38,163 bases of DNA from UBA4717 sp002404395 (lineage in GTDB: Bacteria; Bacillota; Clostridia; Oscillospirales; CAG-272): NCBI GenBank assembly GCA_937902275.1, contig CALFNW010000106.1:1-38163 (forward strand), read 5' to 3'. Position numbers and translations under genes: made by a program. Position 1 is the stretch's first letter. Each line of letters starts with the position of its first letter. The notes under the pieces are model-generated. The model searched no databases. It was not told the DNA's origin and saw nothing but the letters and a program-made list of their open reading frames with translations. Shown piece after piece: positions 15,951 to 25,404 of this stretch.

Positions 15951-16403
15951 TCATTTATTCTTTTTTAATTTCATATAAAGCAACGGATACGGTTTTCCCT
16001 GCCCATCTGATTCGGTTCTCTTACAAACTTCAAATCCCATGTGTTCATAAAATCCTTTTGCGGCGGGATTTTGTTCATTAACTGCAAGTTCATCTATATT
16101 ATATTTTTCAATTCCATATTGCAATAATTGTTTCCCGATTCCTTGCCCCATGTACTCATCCGAAACAAATAGCATTTCAAGCATTTTATTAGAAATACCC
16201 ATAAAACTTATCGGAATTCCGCTTTCATTTTCTGCAATAATCAAAATCGGGACATCGCTTATTGCGTTCGGCACGTACTCTCTGATACGATCCATTTCTT
16301 TTTCAGTAAGAAATGAATGTGTAACCCTGACAGCACTTTCCCATACGCTTAATAATTGCTCAATTAACGCCGGAGTTCTGCCTTTGATCTATGTAATCTT
16401 CAT
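15951..16403 (-). pseudogene. YjaB-like GNAT acetyltransferase with an amber codon at position 5
   Basis: Read from ATG 16403 (GGAG upstream), the frame is a 150-residue GNAT protein broken only by TAG at codon 5 (16391-16389). After it the frame stays open and matches YjaB-type enzymes throughout: LLSVWESAVRVTHSFLTE, the acetyl-CoA loop YMGQGIGKQLL, VNEQNPAAKGFYEHMGF and the ending GKPYPLLYMKL. E. coli YjaB is 147 residues. A start at the internal ATG 16295 would lose the first helix and strand, so activity is doubtful. One base substitution explains the damage. Confidence 0.8.
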
Positions 16404-16522
16404 ATCAATTATTTTAAACTCCTAAATGCTAAAAATTATTATAGCCACAATTTCGTAGTCAAATCGTCAAGTGTAACGACCTTACCACGTCTCGAAGGCT
16501 TTTGTGGATAAAATTGTTTTGG

Positions 16523-16603
16523 TCGAAATTTTCCAAAATGCTCAAAAAACGCATAAGAAAGCGGTCAAAACAGATTGCATCTATTTTGACCGCTTTCTTA
16601 TGG
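16523..16603. repeat. Dispersed repeat with 19-bp-stem hairpin, left copy
   Basis: Bases 16523-16592 match 38094-38163 at 67 of 70 positions, in the same orientation. The copy contains a perfect 19-bp inverted repeat (16552-16570 with 16585-16603, built on AAGAAAGCGGTCAAAA) around a 14-nt loop. Read leftward, the hairpin is followed by GCGTTTTTTG, so it can also act as a terminator. It sits on the 3' end of the nucleotidyltransferase pseudogene, which loses its reading frame on entering it. Confidence 0.85.
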
Positions 16604-17213
16604 CAGTTTATATTGATATTGCCTGTTATCGTTTTTGGGGGCAACATCCCACATTTTTTTCAAAACAGGCTCAACATAATCAATTACATTATCACCCCAA
16701 ATGTCATAATGCAGCTCAATATGATTCCTGTTTTTTGAGAACAGCGAAACGTCATGAGAACTCTGCGACTCATAGCTATAACCAAGATGCTCGGTAAGAT
16801 ATGATATTGTTCTTTTCAAATTTTCCTCGTGAACAAGAACGTCAATGTCACAGCTTGTCCGCATCCATGGTTCGGGATAATACTGCCGTAAAACAGCCCC
16901 TTTGAGCGGTATGAATGGGATTTCTGCTTGTTCAAGTTCCGCACATAGCTTTGTCAGCTCGTAGTTGAGCTTTTCTAAGCGATAAACCGCAAGCACAATC
17001 TGTTTTCGGAAATTCGCTTTAACCTCTTCGTTTTTGACGAGATCATTTTTTTATCAGCGTATCTCCGACAAGATGAGCAAGGTCATGGGATTTTGAGAGT
17101 TTATACAGCTTTGCAAGCTCTTCGTCCGAGAGCACATACTGCGGCTTGTCTATCGTTTTGCCGCAAACTTCGCTTGCATTCAAATTCATCATAGTGCTGA
17201 TGAAATTTTCCAT
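16598..17213 (-). pseudogene. Nucleotidyltransferase (NTP_transf_5-like), frameshifted and 3'-truncated
   Basis: Two consecutive frames make one protein. It starts at ATG 17213 (AGGAAGGG upstream) and reads to a run of seven A (17052-17046, minus strand), where one extra A would join it to the frame that continues to 16598. The joined product shows the family's FIPLKGAVLRQYYPEPWMR and DIDVLVHEEN segment, then IELHYDIW. Family members usually have well over 300 residues; this ends near 200, where the hairpin repeat at 16523-16603 begins. Such proteins are common in surface-polysaccharide loci. Slippage at the A run could in principle be reversible, but the missing C-terminus is not. Confidence 0.75.
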
Positions 17214-17282
17214 AACTTTGCCCTTCCTATGCTTACATTTCAAACGGTAAAAATTTACATTTGCACTTTTAATACTAGAACC

Positions 17283-18413
17283 CTAAAATTGTTTGCGCCA
17301 AACCATTTTGTTGATGATACCTGTATATGACTGAATAAGTTTGACAACTTTGGCGGAAACACAAGTGTCGCAATAAGCGCATACGGCCGCGCCATAGTCC
17401 CCATCTGCATGCATAGAAGTAGCCAGTGCAACTGCTTGCAGTACTTGTTCTGTTGTAATACAACCCACCGTAAATATACCGTTTTCCATTGCCTCAGGCC
17501 GTTCAGTCGAAGTCCGAACAGACACAGCAGGAAATCTAAAATACGCTCCCTCTTCGGGGAGGGTTCCGCTGTCAGAAACCACGCAGAAAGCATTTTGCTG
17601 AAGCTTGTTATAATCAAAAAATCCGAGCGGCTCGTGGCGGATCACCCGCCTGTCGAACACAAAGCCACGCTGCTCAATATACTTCTTAGATCTGGGATGG
17701 CAAGAGTACAAGATTGGCATATCGTATTTTTCTGCCATAGCGTTGACTGCGTTCATCAGGCTGAAAAAGTTTTCCTCAATGTCGATATTTTCCTCCCGAT
17801 GGGCGGAAAGCAGAATGTATTTTCCCTGCTCCAGTCCCAGCGTGTTCAGGATACTGCTGTTATCAATCTGCGCCTTGCATCCGTCCAGCACCTCCGCCAT
17901 AGGTGACCCCACCACAAAGGTATACTCAGGCTTGACGCCTGTATCCAGAATATATCTGCGCGCATGTTCCGAGTAACACAGATTGATATCGCTTGTCACA
18001 TCCACAATGCAACGTATCACTTCCTCGGGCAAATTTTCGTCCTTGCAGCGATTACCAGCCTCCATATGAAATACCGGAATTTTGAGCCGCTTGGCAGAAA
18101 TTACTGACAGACAGGAATTAGTGTCTCCCAACACGATGATTGCATCTGGCTTTACCTGTTGCATCAACTCATAGGATTTGGAAATCACATTCCCCATTGT
18201 CTGCCCTAAATTATCGCCGACAACCCCGAGGTAATAATCCGGTGCGCGAAGCCCCAAATCCTTGAAAAACACTTCGTTGAGCTGATAGTCATAGTTCTGC
18301 CCTGTGTGAACCAGAATATGGTCAAAATACCGGTCGCACTTTTTGATGATTGCCGACATTTTAATAATTTCAGGACGTGTACCGACGATAGTCATTAGTT
18401 TCAGTTTGCTCAT
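17283..18413 (-). CDS. wecB: UDP-N-acetylglucosamine 2-epimerase family (WecB/CapG type)
   Basis: A 376-residue non-hydrolysing epimerase. It opens with MTIVGTRPEIIKMS, followed by LVHTGQNYDYQLNEVFF, VLGDTNSC, HMEAGNRCKDENLPEE, SAHREENID and SDSGTLPEEG, all hallmark segments with the active-site acidic and histidine residues. In this company (CapE-type dehydratase and RmlD-like reductase upstream) it probably performs the C2 epimerisation that ends synthesis of a UDP-2-acetamido-2,6-dideoxy-L-hexose rather than making UDP-ManNAc. It is the last gene of the polysaccharide operon, 27 bp after the reductase. Confidence 0.92.
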   Translation of the reverse strand: MSKLKLMTIVGTRPEIIKMSAIIKKCDRYFDHILVHTGQNYDYQLNEVFFKDLGLRAPDYYLGVVGDNLGQTMGNVISKSYELMQQVKPDAIIVLGDTNSCLSVISAKRLKIPVFHMEAGNRCKDENLPEEVIRCIVDVTSDINLCYSEHARRYILDTGVKPEYTFVVGSPMAEVLDGCKAQIDNSSILNTLGLEQGKYILLSAHREENIDIEENFFSLMNAVNAMAEKYDMPILYSCHPRSKKYIEQRGFVFDRRVIRHEPLGFFDYNKLQQNAFCVVSDSGTLPEEGAYFRFPAVSVRTSTERPEAMENGIFTVGCITTEQVLQAVALATSMHADGDYGAAVCAYCDTCVSAKVVKLIQSYTGIINKMVWRKQF

Positions 18414-18440
18414 TTGAAAAACTCCTTCTCTCCTATCCGA

Positions 18441-19295
18441 TTATAGGGCATACTGCGGGTACATTGCCCGATGATCCTTGATCCAGTCGGCAAGTTCGGC
18501 AACCATACATTCGTAATCTGGAATTCGGTAGTCAAAATCGTAGTTGGTGCGTTTCAGCGATTTGTCGGCATTGACTCCCTCCACCGCTTCGATCTTTACT
18601 GCATCCCCCCTCAAATAATGGTTGAACAGCCGCAGAAGATCGTATTTACTGATGGAACAGTCGGGAACCGTATTGTAGAGTCCAAATGCCTTTTCCTTTG
18701 CGGCAGCCTCCATGGTCTTAGCAAGTTGAAGCGTCGTTTGACCCGTCCACATTGCTTTCGTATAACCAGTTACAGTACCGCTTTGCTGCATAAACCAATT
18801 CAGAAGTCCGATCCCCTTTGGATTGATGTCAGGTCCTACGATGGAATTGCGTAGGGTGATATTTTTCGCATCATTCAGCTCACCCAGCGCCTTGGAGCGA
18901 TCATAAAAGGTTTCCCCGTCCGGGAAATCTGCCTCGGTATACTGTCCACGCTTTCCGGAGAAGACGCAGTCAGTACTCATATGTATTATCTGCGTATCTG
19001 TTCCTTCGGTGATTTCGGCAAGAAAATGCGGCAGATAGGAATTAAGAAATGTCGCTAATGCTTTGTTCTCTTCGGCAAAGCGATTCAGAATTCCAATACA
19101 ATTGATAACCGCATCATAGTGCCCATCCATCACAAGGCTTTGCAGACCTTTTGTGTCAAAAGCATCTCCAGCAACGCTTGCCACATAGATGGATTTTCGT
19201 GTATCAAAACCAAGCACATCATGCCCCCGCTCTTTCATATATAAAGAGATGGTATGTCCTGCCATTCCGTTACATCCTAAAACCAGTAATTTCAT
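18441..19295 (-). CDS. RmlD-like NAD(P)-dependent sugar-nucleotide reductase
   Basis: A 284-residue extended short-chain dehydrogenase. It has a Rossmann glycine motif at the N-terminus (LVLGCNGMAGH), VINCIGILN, MSTDCVFSGKRGQYTE, and the catalytic Tyr-x-x-x-Lys in FYDRSKALGE. It resembles RmlD and the WbvR-type reductases, which reduce the 4-keto group of a 6-deoxy-L-hexosamine nucleotide. It lacks the C-terminal cupin of CapF (about 370 residues), which argues for the UDP-L-RhaNAc to UDP-L-QuiNAc route rather than UDP-L-FucNAc. One base separates it from the dehydratase gene. Confidence 0.85.
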   Translation of the reverse strand: MKLLVLGCNGMAGHTISLYMKERGHDVLGFDTRKSIYVASVAGDAFDTKGLQSLVMDGHYDAVINCIGILNRFAEENKALATFLNSYLPHFLAEITEGTDTQIIHMSTDCVFSGKRGQYTEADFPDGETFYDRSKALGELNDAKNITLRNSIVGPDINPKGIGLLNWFMQQSGTVTGYTKAMWTGQTTLQLAKTMEAAAKEKAFGLYNTVPDCSISKYDLLRLFNHYLRGDAVKIEAVEGVNADKSLKRTNYDFDYRIPDYECMVAELADWIKDHRAMYPQYAL

Positions 19296-19296
19296 T

Positions 19297-20337
19297 TTAG
19301 TCCTCCATTTTTGCGAGTTGGTCCTGAATATAGGATAATTCCAGCAGCTTCAGTTTGACCTGCTCCACATTGAGTAGCTCCGTGTTGTTGGAATTAAACT
19401 CGGTCAGCACGTTGCGCTTTACATCGCCCTTGATGAAGTATTTATCGTAATTCAAGCTGCGATTATCCGCTGGGATACGGTAAAACTTACCCATATCCAC
19501 CGCCTTGGCGCATTCCTCATTGGTCAGCAGGGTCTCGTACATTTTCTCGCCGTGGCGGATGCCGATCACCTTGATGTCTTCTTTCTTGCCGCCGAACAGC
19601 TCGCAGACAGCCTGTGCCTGGGTGCCAATGGTGCAGGCAGGGGCTTTCTGAATCAGCAGATCGCCGTTTTCACCGTGCTCAAAGGCAAATAGGACCAGGT
19701 CAACCGCTTCCTCCAGCGACATGATAAAGCGGGTCATGGTGGGGTCAGTAACGGTGACCGAATTCCCTTGTTTGATCTGCTCGATCCACAGCGGAATGAC
19801 CGACCCGCGGGAACACATCACATTGCCGTAGCGCGTGCAGCAGATCTTGGTCTTGCCCGAATTACGGGATTTGGCCACGGCCACCTTTTCTTCGATCGCC
19901 TTGGTAATGCCCATAGCATTGATCGGATACGCCGCCTTGTCGGTGGAAAGGCAGATCACGCTTTCCACCCCAGCCTCAATCGCGGCAGTCAGCACATTGT
20001 CGGTGCCGACAACATTGGTGCGCACGGCTTCCATCGGGAAAAATTCGCAGGAAGGCACCTGCTTCAGCGCCGCTGCGTGAAAGATGTAGTCCACACCGTG
20101 CATCGCGCCTCGCACCGATTGCAGATCCCGCACGTCGCCGATGTAGAATTTGATCTTGTTTGCCATTTCGGGCATCTTTGCCTGAAACTCATGACGCATA
20201 TCATCCTGCTTTTTTTCGTCACGGGAGAATATGCGGATTTCTCCGATATCCGTCTCCAAAAATCTATTAAGCACAGCGTTACCAAAGGAACCGGTGCCGC
20301 CAGTGATCATCAATGTTTTCGTTGAAAATATACCCAT
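19297..20337 (-). CDS. capE: UDP-N-acetylglucosamine 4,6-dehydratase/5-epimerase (CapE/WbjB type)
   Basis: A 346-residue extended SDR protein. NAD-binding is by TGGTGSFGNAV, and the active site is STDKAAYPINAMGITK. The usual catalytic Tyr of the Tyr-x-x-x-Lys motif is Met (MGITK), which is the CapE/WbjB signature and separates it from FlaA1/PseB enzymes. The reaction converts UDP-GlcNAc to the 4-keto-6-deoxy-L-sugar, the first step toward UDP-L-FucNAc or UDP-L-QuiNAc. I choose ATG 20337 (AAGGA 8 nt upstream) over ATG 20346. This gene looks richer in GC than the flippase and polymerase upstream, which suggests a mosaic locus. Confidence 0.92.
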   Translation of the reverse strand: MGIFSTKTLMITGGTGSFGNAVLNRFLETDIGEIRIFSRDEKKQDDMRHEFQAKMPEMANKIKFYIGDVRDLQSVRGAMHGVDYIFHAAALKQVPSCEFFPMEAVRTNVVGTDNVLTAAIEAGVESVICLSTDKAAYPINAMGITKAIEEKVAVAKSRNSGKTKICCTRYGNVMCSRGSVIPLWIEQIKQGNSVTVTDPTMTRFIMSLEEAVDLVLFAFEHGENGDLLIQKAPACTIGTQAQAVCELFGGKKEDIKVIGIRHGEKMYETLLTNEECAKAVDMGKFYRIPADNRSLNYDKYFIKGDVKRNVLTEFNSNNTELLNVEQVKLKLLELSYIQDQLAKMED

Positions 20338-20374
20338 ATGTATCATTCCTTCACTCTTACACCTTGTGGTGCAA

Positions 20375-21805
20375 TTATTTTTTTAGTTGAACAAACTGCT
20401 TGAAGTTTTTATAAGCAAGAATTATGGTCACAGTCAATATAACGATAATCAGCCCTATTCTCGGTAGGAGGCGGTCGGCTACCATAACCGCTATAGCAGA
20501 CATTATGGTGACGAATATCCCGTCGGCGAACAACCCCCTCCAACAGAAGGATTGACTTTTTAGCAACCCTTTAATGGCGATAAAGTGCATAAGAAACATG
20601 ATCACAAATGAAACAAGGGTAGAAAATGCCGCCCCCATTGCCTCAAACCGTGGGACAAATACAGTACAAAGGACAATATTGAATACCATAGCGATAACCG
20701 AGATGGCGGAAACAAGATAAGTCTTTTGCATAAAGTATTCTTCTTGCGAAAGCATATAGCACAGAAAGCTAAAATAGCTCACTGCAATGAGTGGAATGGC
20801 ACTCAACCGTGCATCATAGTAGGACTTGTCCCCTAAAACCCGGATAATTTCCGGTGAAAAAAGCATAATCAATACAGAAATCATGGCAAGACAGCGGCTG
20901 TAAAGGGAAAAGGTTTTTTGCAAACCGGGATAATCTTGCACAGCGCGCTTATCGAAATAAAATGGTCCCACGATATAATCCATGCCAAGCTTGATGGTCG
21001 CAACAATAGAATAAACATTGTAGGCTAGACTATAAACGCCCATGGTAGCTGCTCCGCAATAGCGATCAACCGATAATTTACTGAACTGGGTCAGCATAAC
21101 CTCTGCAAAGCCGTTTGGAATCAGCGGAGCACAAAAACGGTAAGCAAAAGTGCAGTATTTTTCAGGACTATGCAGCTTCGGTTTGCTCTTACGAAAAGAA
21201 GTCACTACGAGGTACAGCGAAATAAACACATAGGGAAGAACATACCCAAGGATTCTGGCCATGCTCTTATCACCGCTCAAGACGGTGAAGATAAGTAATA
21301 GCGACAATGCCACGTTTGCTAAAGCATTGAACACCGAAATAGCGACATATTTTTTGTATTGGTAATTAAGCGATACAAAAGAATTGTAGGCGGTCATTGC
21401 TGCATTGCCGAAGCAATTCAAAACTAAGAGATTGAGAAGCAGAACCGATCTGATTCCCGTCAAATGCATAATGAGTCTGGAAAACGCATTAACCAACACA
21501 AGGGCGGCAGCAGAATGAAGCAGCAACAAAGCGATTAAATTTGAGAAAAAGGTGTTCAGCACGCCTGAAATGTTCGCGTATTTAATTTGGGCATTTTTGA
21601 GACATCCGGCAAATTGGAATCCTATGAGCATCGCAAGGATACTCTCATAGGACAGATATGTGTTAAGCTGCCCAAACTCCTCCGTTGTCATCAGCCGTGA
21701 GAATAGAGGAGTTGTTATAAACGCGATTCCTTTAATAAGGATTCCGCCGAGAATATAGCCAGCTCCAGCAGTTATAATTTTTTTTGCACCAGTTTTTTCA
21801 CTCAT
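20375..21805 (-). CDS. wzx: Polysaccharide flippase, Wzx/MOP superfamily
   Basis: A 476-residue protein with about 12-14 hydrophobic helices. It has the N-terminal pattern of oligosaccharide flippases: GAGYILGGILIKGIAFITTPLFSR followed by TTEEFGQLNTYLS, seen as (P)LFSRLMTTEEFG. It would move lipid-linked repeat units across the membrane. The start at 21805 overlaps the end of the glycosyltransferase gene by 8 bp; an in-frame extension upstream lies within that gene and is unlikely. Flippases diverge too far for the cargo to be deduced. Confidence 0.9.
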   Translation of the reverse strand: MSEKTGAKKIITAGAGYILGGILIKGIAFITTPLFSRLMTTEEFGQLNTYLSYESILAMLIGFQFAGCLKNAQIKYANISGVLNTFFSNLIALLLLHSAAALVLVNAFSRLIMHLTGIRSVLLLNLLVLNCFGNAAMTAYNSFVSLNYQYKKYVAISVFNALANVALSLLLIFTVLSGDKSMARILGYVLPYVFISLYLVVTSFRKSKPKLHSPEKYCTFAYRFCAPLIPNGFAEVMLTQFSKLSVDRYCGAATMGVYSLAYNVYSIVATIKLGMDYIVGPFYFDKRAVQDYPGLQKTFSLYSRCLAMISVLIMLFSPEIIRVLGDKSYYDARLSAIPLIAVSYFSFLCYMLSQEEYFMQKTYLVSAISVIAMVFNIVLCTVFVPRFEAMGAAFSTLVSFVIMFLMHFIAIKGLLKSQSFCWRGLFADGIFVTIMSAIAVMVADRLLPRIGLIIVILTVTIILAYKNFKQFVQLKK

Positions 21806-23030
21806 GGATTTCACACTCCGCAAATGAGAGCAACCTTGCCGATTGTGCGAGACTGTTCTTCTCGTCTCTCGCATACGTGTACGCTCTCTTCCCGATTTCC
21901 TTCAGTTGTGCTGGCGGAGTATTCATAATCTCCTCAATTCTTTTTGCCATTGAATCGGTATCCTCTCCGTCAAACCACAGAAGATACGGCTGATAGCTAT
22001 CAGGAATACCCGGAATGCGCGTGGTGAGCACCGGTGTTCCCGACAGCATATAAGACAGCGTTTTGGAGGGAAATGAATACGCTGAAAATGATTCATTGCT
22101 TGGCCTTGGATTAACCAAAAGATCAGCCGCTTGTTGAATCCTCTGTAGCTGCCCAAACGATACTTGCCCGCAGTACTTGATTCTTGAATCCTCGCGACTA
22201 AGTTTGTTAAGATAACTAACGCTCTCCCCACTTCCATAAAAACAGAGGGTCAGGTTTTCCTCACGAATTTTCGTCACCGCATCAGCAAGCTTATTAACCC
22301 CGAAACGCTCGCAGAGCGCTCCGCCGTAGACAATTGTAAATGGAGCGTCGTTCTCTTTTTGGATATGTTCCTCAGTTTTAGGGACTGCGATAACATCTTC
22401 TATAACAATGTACGGTTTATCCCTGAATCCGATTAAATCCTTTAGCGCTTCCGCAACAAGAATGTAGCCGTCATATTTTTTCAGGTCGCCGTCTGCATAT
22501 CCGTCATACGCTCTCTGCAGAAATTTGCGAGGCAAGCTGACTTTTTTGCATTTGATACTTGTTGCCATAGATGGATAGTCTGTAACATAGGCAAAGACCT
22601 TAACGCTGTGCTGTTGAGTCAGTTTGCGCACACCGCCCGTACACATGGCAAGAAGTGTATCACAAATGATAAAACGCTTCTTCCCTTCGGTAATACGGAT
22701 CCACTCTCTTACTTCGGCTTTTGTGTTTATGTGCAAATCAAGCAATCGACGGATTTTTCCGATACGAAACTCCGGATAAATAAACCGGATTCCGTTCTCG
22801 CACTCCTCACTGCGCGAAAACGCTATATGCGCTTCATCTGTGTTACTCGTTCCCATTGGCAAAGCAGAAATGCAAGTAACATTGCACCCGTTCTCTGCCA
22901 ATCCTTCTGCAATTGCCTGAAACATACGCTGTGCGGGATCAAGACTCGGAACAGTCCGTATCTCTGTAATCCACCTGTATTTACTTGTACTGCATAATCC
23001 AGAAACTAACAACACTTCTGTCCGATCCAT
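21798..23030 (-). CDS. Glycosyltransferase, GT4-like (GT-B fold)
   Basis: A 410-residue GT-B glycosyltransferase. The C-terminal nucleotide-sugar half is clear: IVYGGALCERFGVNKLADAV, LCFYGSGES, IKYCGQVSF, then LLVNPRPSNESFSAYSFPSK with the acidic SFPSKTLSYMLSGTPVLTT stretch typical of GT4. The N-terminal acceptor half is divergent. It probably adds one sugar of the repeat unit on the cytoplasmic face. It lies 5 bp from the polymerase gene upstream and overlaps the flippase gene downstream. Confidence 0.87.
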   Translation of the reverse strand: MDRTEVLLVSGLCSTSKYRWITEIRTVPSLDPAQRMFQAIAEGLAENGCNVTCISALPMGTSNTDEAHIAFSRSEECENGIRFIYPEFRIGKIRRLLDLHINTKAEVREWIRITEGKKRFIICDTLLAMCTGGVRKLTQQHSVKVFAYVTDYPSMATSIKCKKVSLPRKFLQRAYDGYADGDLKKYDGYILVAEALKDLIGFRDKPYIVIEDVIAVPKTEEHIQKENDAPFTIVYGGALCERFGVNKLADAVTKIREENLTLCFYGSGESVSYLNKLSREDSRIKYCGQVSFGQLQRIQQAADLLVNPRPSNESFSAYSFPSKTLSYMLSGTPVLTTRIPGIPDSYQPYLLWFDGEDTDSMAKRIEEIMNTPPAQLKEIGKRAYTYARDEKNSLAQSARLLSFAECEIHE

Positions 23031-23035
23031 AGTGT

Positions 23036-24370
23036 TCAGTACCTCTTCTTTGAAATATTTTTAAGAAATTCGTATCCTGCAAGGTAAACCATCAGCAACA
23101 TAGAGGCCGGTTGAACAAACACCTTATTGTTTGCCGGTAAATAGAAAATCATCGTGACAAGCAATGGCATCATGACGATAGCTGCCTTGGACTGCCGCAA
23201 AACGCCTGAGCGATAGCACCGTGCAAAAACATACCCTAAAAGAACCATGATAAATACGACTCCGATATAGGTGACATCGTTAGCCCAAAAGGTATATGCT
23301 GTGTGAAAATTGCGCAATGCTCCCCAATTATACTGTTGACCAATACGCACTTGGTAACTGTTTTGAAACAAATCGATCCCCATAAGTTCGCTGAGATTAT
23401 TGCGTATAAAAGGGGAAAAACCCATACCAAAGTTCGGGATCCATTCTATCGTGGTAGCAAGAGACATTCCGTAATATCCCTCGCAAAGGTATGCAGAAAG
23501 ATAGACCAGTGTAACCATCAGGTTTTCAGGAAAATATTTATTGATTGGCGCATTTTTGTCATAATAGTTCTCTCCGAGAGTTCCAAAAGCAAAGTTTGCT
23601 TTGGTTCGCCCAATAATGTTGGTAGTAAAAAAATTTAACGCCAAGTATGCCATAAGGCAGATTGCAATGATGAGAAGTACTTTCCCCTTTCGTTTTTGAT
23701 GTTTTATCTGCCTGTTAACGTTACGACATTGAAGTCCTAAAAAAGCAGCCACCCCGATATAGAGCGCAACATCGAAAACACCCTCATTGGCCCCTTGTGT
23801 CAGGCAATAGCAGACATGAAAAAAATAGAGCGTAATCGTTAAGAATTTGTATGTCCGTTTCAACATCGGAAAATAGAACACACTTAGTATCAAGGCCATA
23901 ATGGTGAACGGCATCCCCAATGTGACCATTAATGATGCGATACTGCTTCCCCGAGCTGTTGTTTCTACAAAAGCATTGTCATAACGCGTGGAAGGAGTAA
24001 GCAGTCCTTCAATTACCTTACCAAATATAGTTACCGGATTAATTGAGCCGCATACGAGTATCAACAGAAGAACATCAAAAACCAAGCCAATAAGTATCAG
24101 TCTATTTACCCAAACTGCATCTCTTTCCGTGAATTCTGCTTCTTTCACAACAGGGTGCATGCATATATCTCTCCTTGTCCCCCAGGTATAACCAATCAGA
24201 AGCGCTGCATGGTACGCCGTTAACAGGGCGATCATAATTCCCGGGTTACGAATATTAAAGTGAATCGGTCCAAAGAAACAAAGAAACACCGTAAAGCAAA
24301 GATATATGACAAGATACTTCATTAGGTTTGGCAATTTCACAGATGCCGCGCCGTTCGTTTCCGAATTCAT
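23036..24370 (-). CDS. wzy: Wzy-like polysaccharide polymerase (O-antigen polymerase type)
   Basis: A 444-residue protein with about ten to twelve hydrophobic helices and one long extracytoplasmic loop (about residues 265-370), the layout of Wzy polymerases. Sequence conservation in this family is poor, so the call rests on topology and position between glycosyltransferase and flippase genes. It would join repeat units on the outer face of the membrane. Confidence 0.78.
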   Translation of the reverse strand: MNSETNGAASVKLPNLMKYLVIYLCFTVFLCFFGPIHFNIRNPGIMIALLTAYHAALLIGYTWGTRRDICMHPVVKEAEFTERDAVWVNRLILIGLVFDVLLLILVCGSINPVTIFGKVIEGLLTPSTRYDNAFVETTARGSSIASLMVTLGMPFTIMALILSVFYFPMLKRTYKFLTITLYFFHVCYCLTQGANEGVFDVALYIGVAAFLGLQCRNVNRQIKHQKRKGKVLLIIAICLMAYLALNFFTTNIIGRTKANFAFGTLGENYYDKNAPINKYFPENLMVTLVYLSAYLCEGYYGMSLATTIEWIPNFGMGFSPFIRNNLSELMGIDLFQNSYQVRIGQQYNWGALRNFHTAYTFWANDVTYIGVVFIMVLLGYVFARCYRSGVLRQSKAAIVMMPLLVTMIFYLPANNKVFVQPASMLLMVYLAGYEFLKNISKKRY

Positions 24371-24402
24371 GAGATTTTTGATCCTTTCTGGGAATTAATA
24401 AA

Positions 24403-25383
24403 TTATATCGATAGTTTCAGATGAATATGGGCTAACAATCGACATGATCTATACATCTTTAACTGCAGCAGTCGCAGATATAGTTTCTTTGCAAGAGAGA
24501 GAGTAGAGATATAGTCGTTTTTATTCCATTCAGGGTACTTTTTCAGGAAGGTTTCTGTTATTTCCTGAACGACAGAAATGCAAACATCCGCTTTTAATGC
24601 ATTGATGGTTGCCCCATAGAGCACCGTCCGAATCCCGAGGTATTCCAAGACCAGGGGATAGGCATCCGAAAAGTTTTCCTCTATGTAGTTAAATGCAGAC
24701 AGAAGTGATTTATACACTTTCTCAGATGGTTTGTTTGACGCAGAAGAAGTGCGCATAAGGTAGTTGTACAGTGGCTTCTTGATGACCGAGATCCCTTCCG
24801 CCTTTGCCTCCAGGCATGGAATACAGGCAATGTCCTCGCCGTTTCGCAAGTCAGGAATAAGATTGGAAACAAAGAGTTCCTTTTTCAAAAGAAGCAAGCA
24901 CAGCGACGATTTACTAAAAACAAGTTTATCTTCCATAGGAGAATCATTATCAATGCTGGAAAGGTAGTGGACATCTTCCGGTTCCCTATCGCTATATATC
25001 TTGCGATATTCGCACATTACAACATCCGAATTATCCCGTTTTGCTGCCATCAGCATCTCTTCCAAATAGGTTTGATCATACCAATCATCCGAGTCGCAAA
25101 ATGCCAGCCATTCACCCTGTGCAATTAGCGCCGCGCGATTGCGGGAAATGGCGGGACCGGAATTTTTTTCGTTTTTGAGCAGGTTAATATTAAGCTTAGA
25201 ATGATCCTTGTAACTTTCTATGATTGTATAAGTGGCATCTGTGGAGCAATCATCTACACAAAGCACCTCAAGATCCCTGTATGTCTGATTTTTCAGTGCC
25301 GTCAAACACTTTTCAATCCAGTCTGCGCAATTGTAGCAAGGTATGATTACAGACACTGTCGGTGTCGTGACATTTTTATCCAT
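24403..25383 (-). CDS. Glycosyltransferase family 2
   Basis: A 326-residue GT-A enzyme. It begins PTVSVIIPCYNCADWIEKCL, then VLCVDDCSTDATY, GPAISRNRAA and FCDSDDWYD, the last being the metal-binding DxD region. The C-terminal third is variable and probably sets acceptor specificity. It transfers one sugar of the repeat unit; the sugar is unknown. It is preceded by the frameshifted FrhB-like gene and followed 32 bp later by the polymerase gene. Confidence 0.92.
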   Translation of the reverse strand: MDKNVTTPTVSVIIPCYNCADWIEKCLTALKNQTYRDLEVLCVDDCSTDATYTIIESYKDHSKLNINLLKNEKNSGPAISRNRAALIAQGEWLAFCDSDDWYDQTYLEEMLMAAKRDNSDVVMCEYRKIYSDREPEDVHYLSSIDNDSPMEDKLVFSKSSLCLLLLKKELFVSNLIPDLRNGEDIACIPCLEAKAEGISVIKKPLYNYLMRTSSASNKPSEKVYKSLLSAFNYIEENFSDAYPLVLEYLGIRTVLYGATINALKADVCISVVQEITETFLKKYPEWNKNDYISTLSLAKKLYLRLLQLKMYRSCRLLAHIHLKLSI

Positions 25384-25404
25384 CTTTCTTCTCCTATTGC
25401 TGTT

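Noticed and set aside
19768..20325. 185-codon rightward open frame
   Set aside because: It lies wholly antisense to the CapE-type dehydratase, and is a by-product of that gene's GC-rich codon use.
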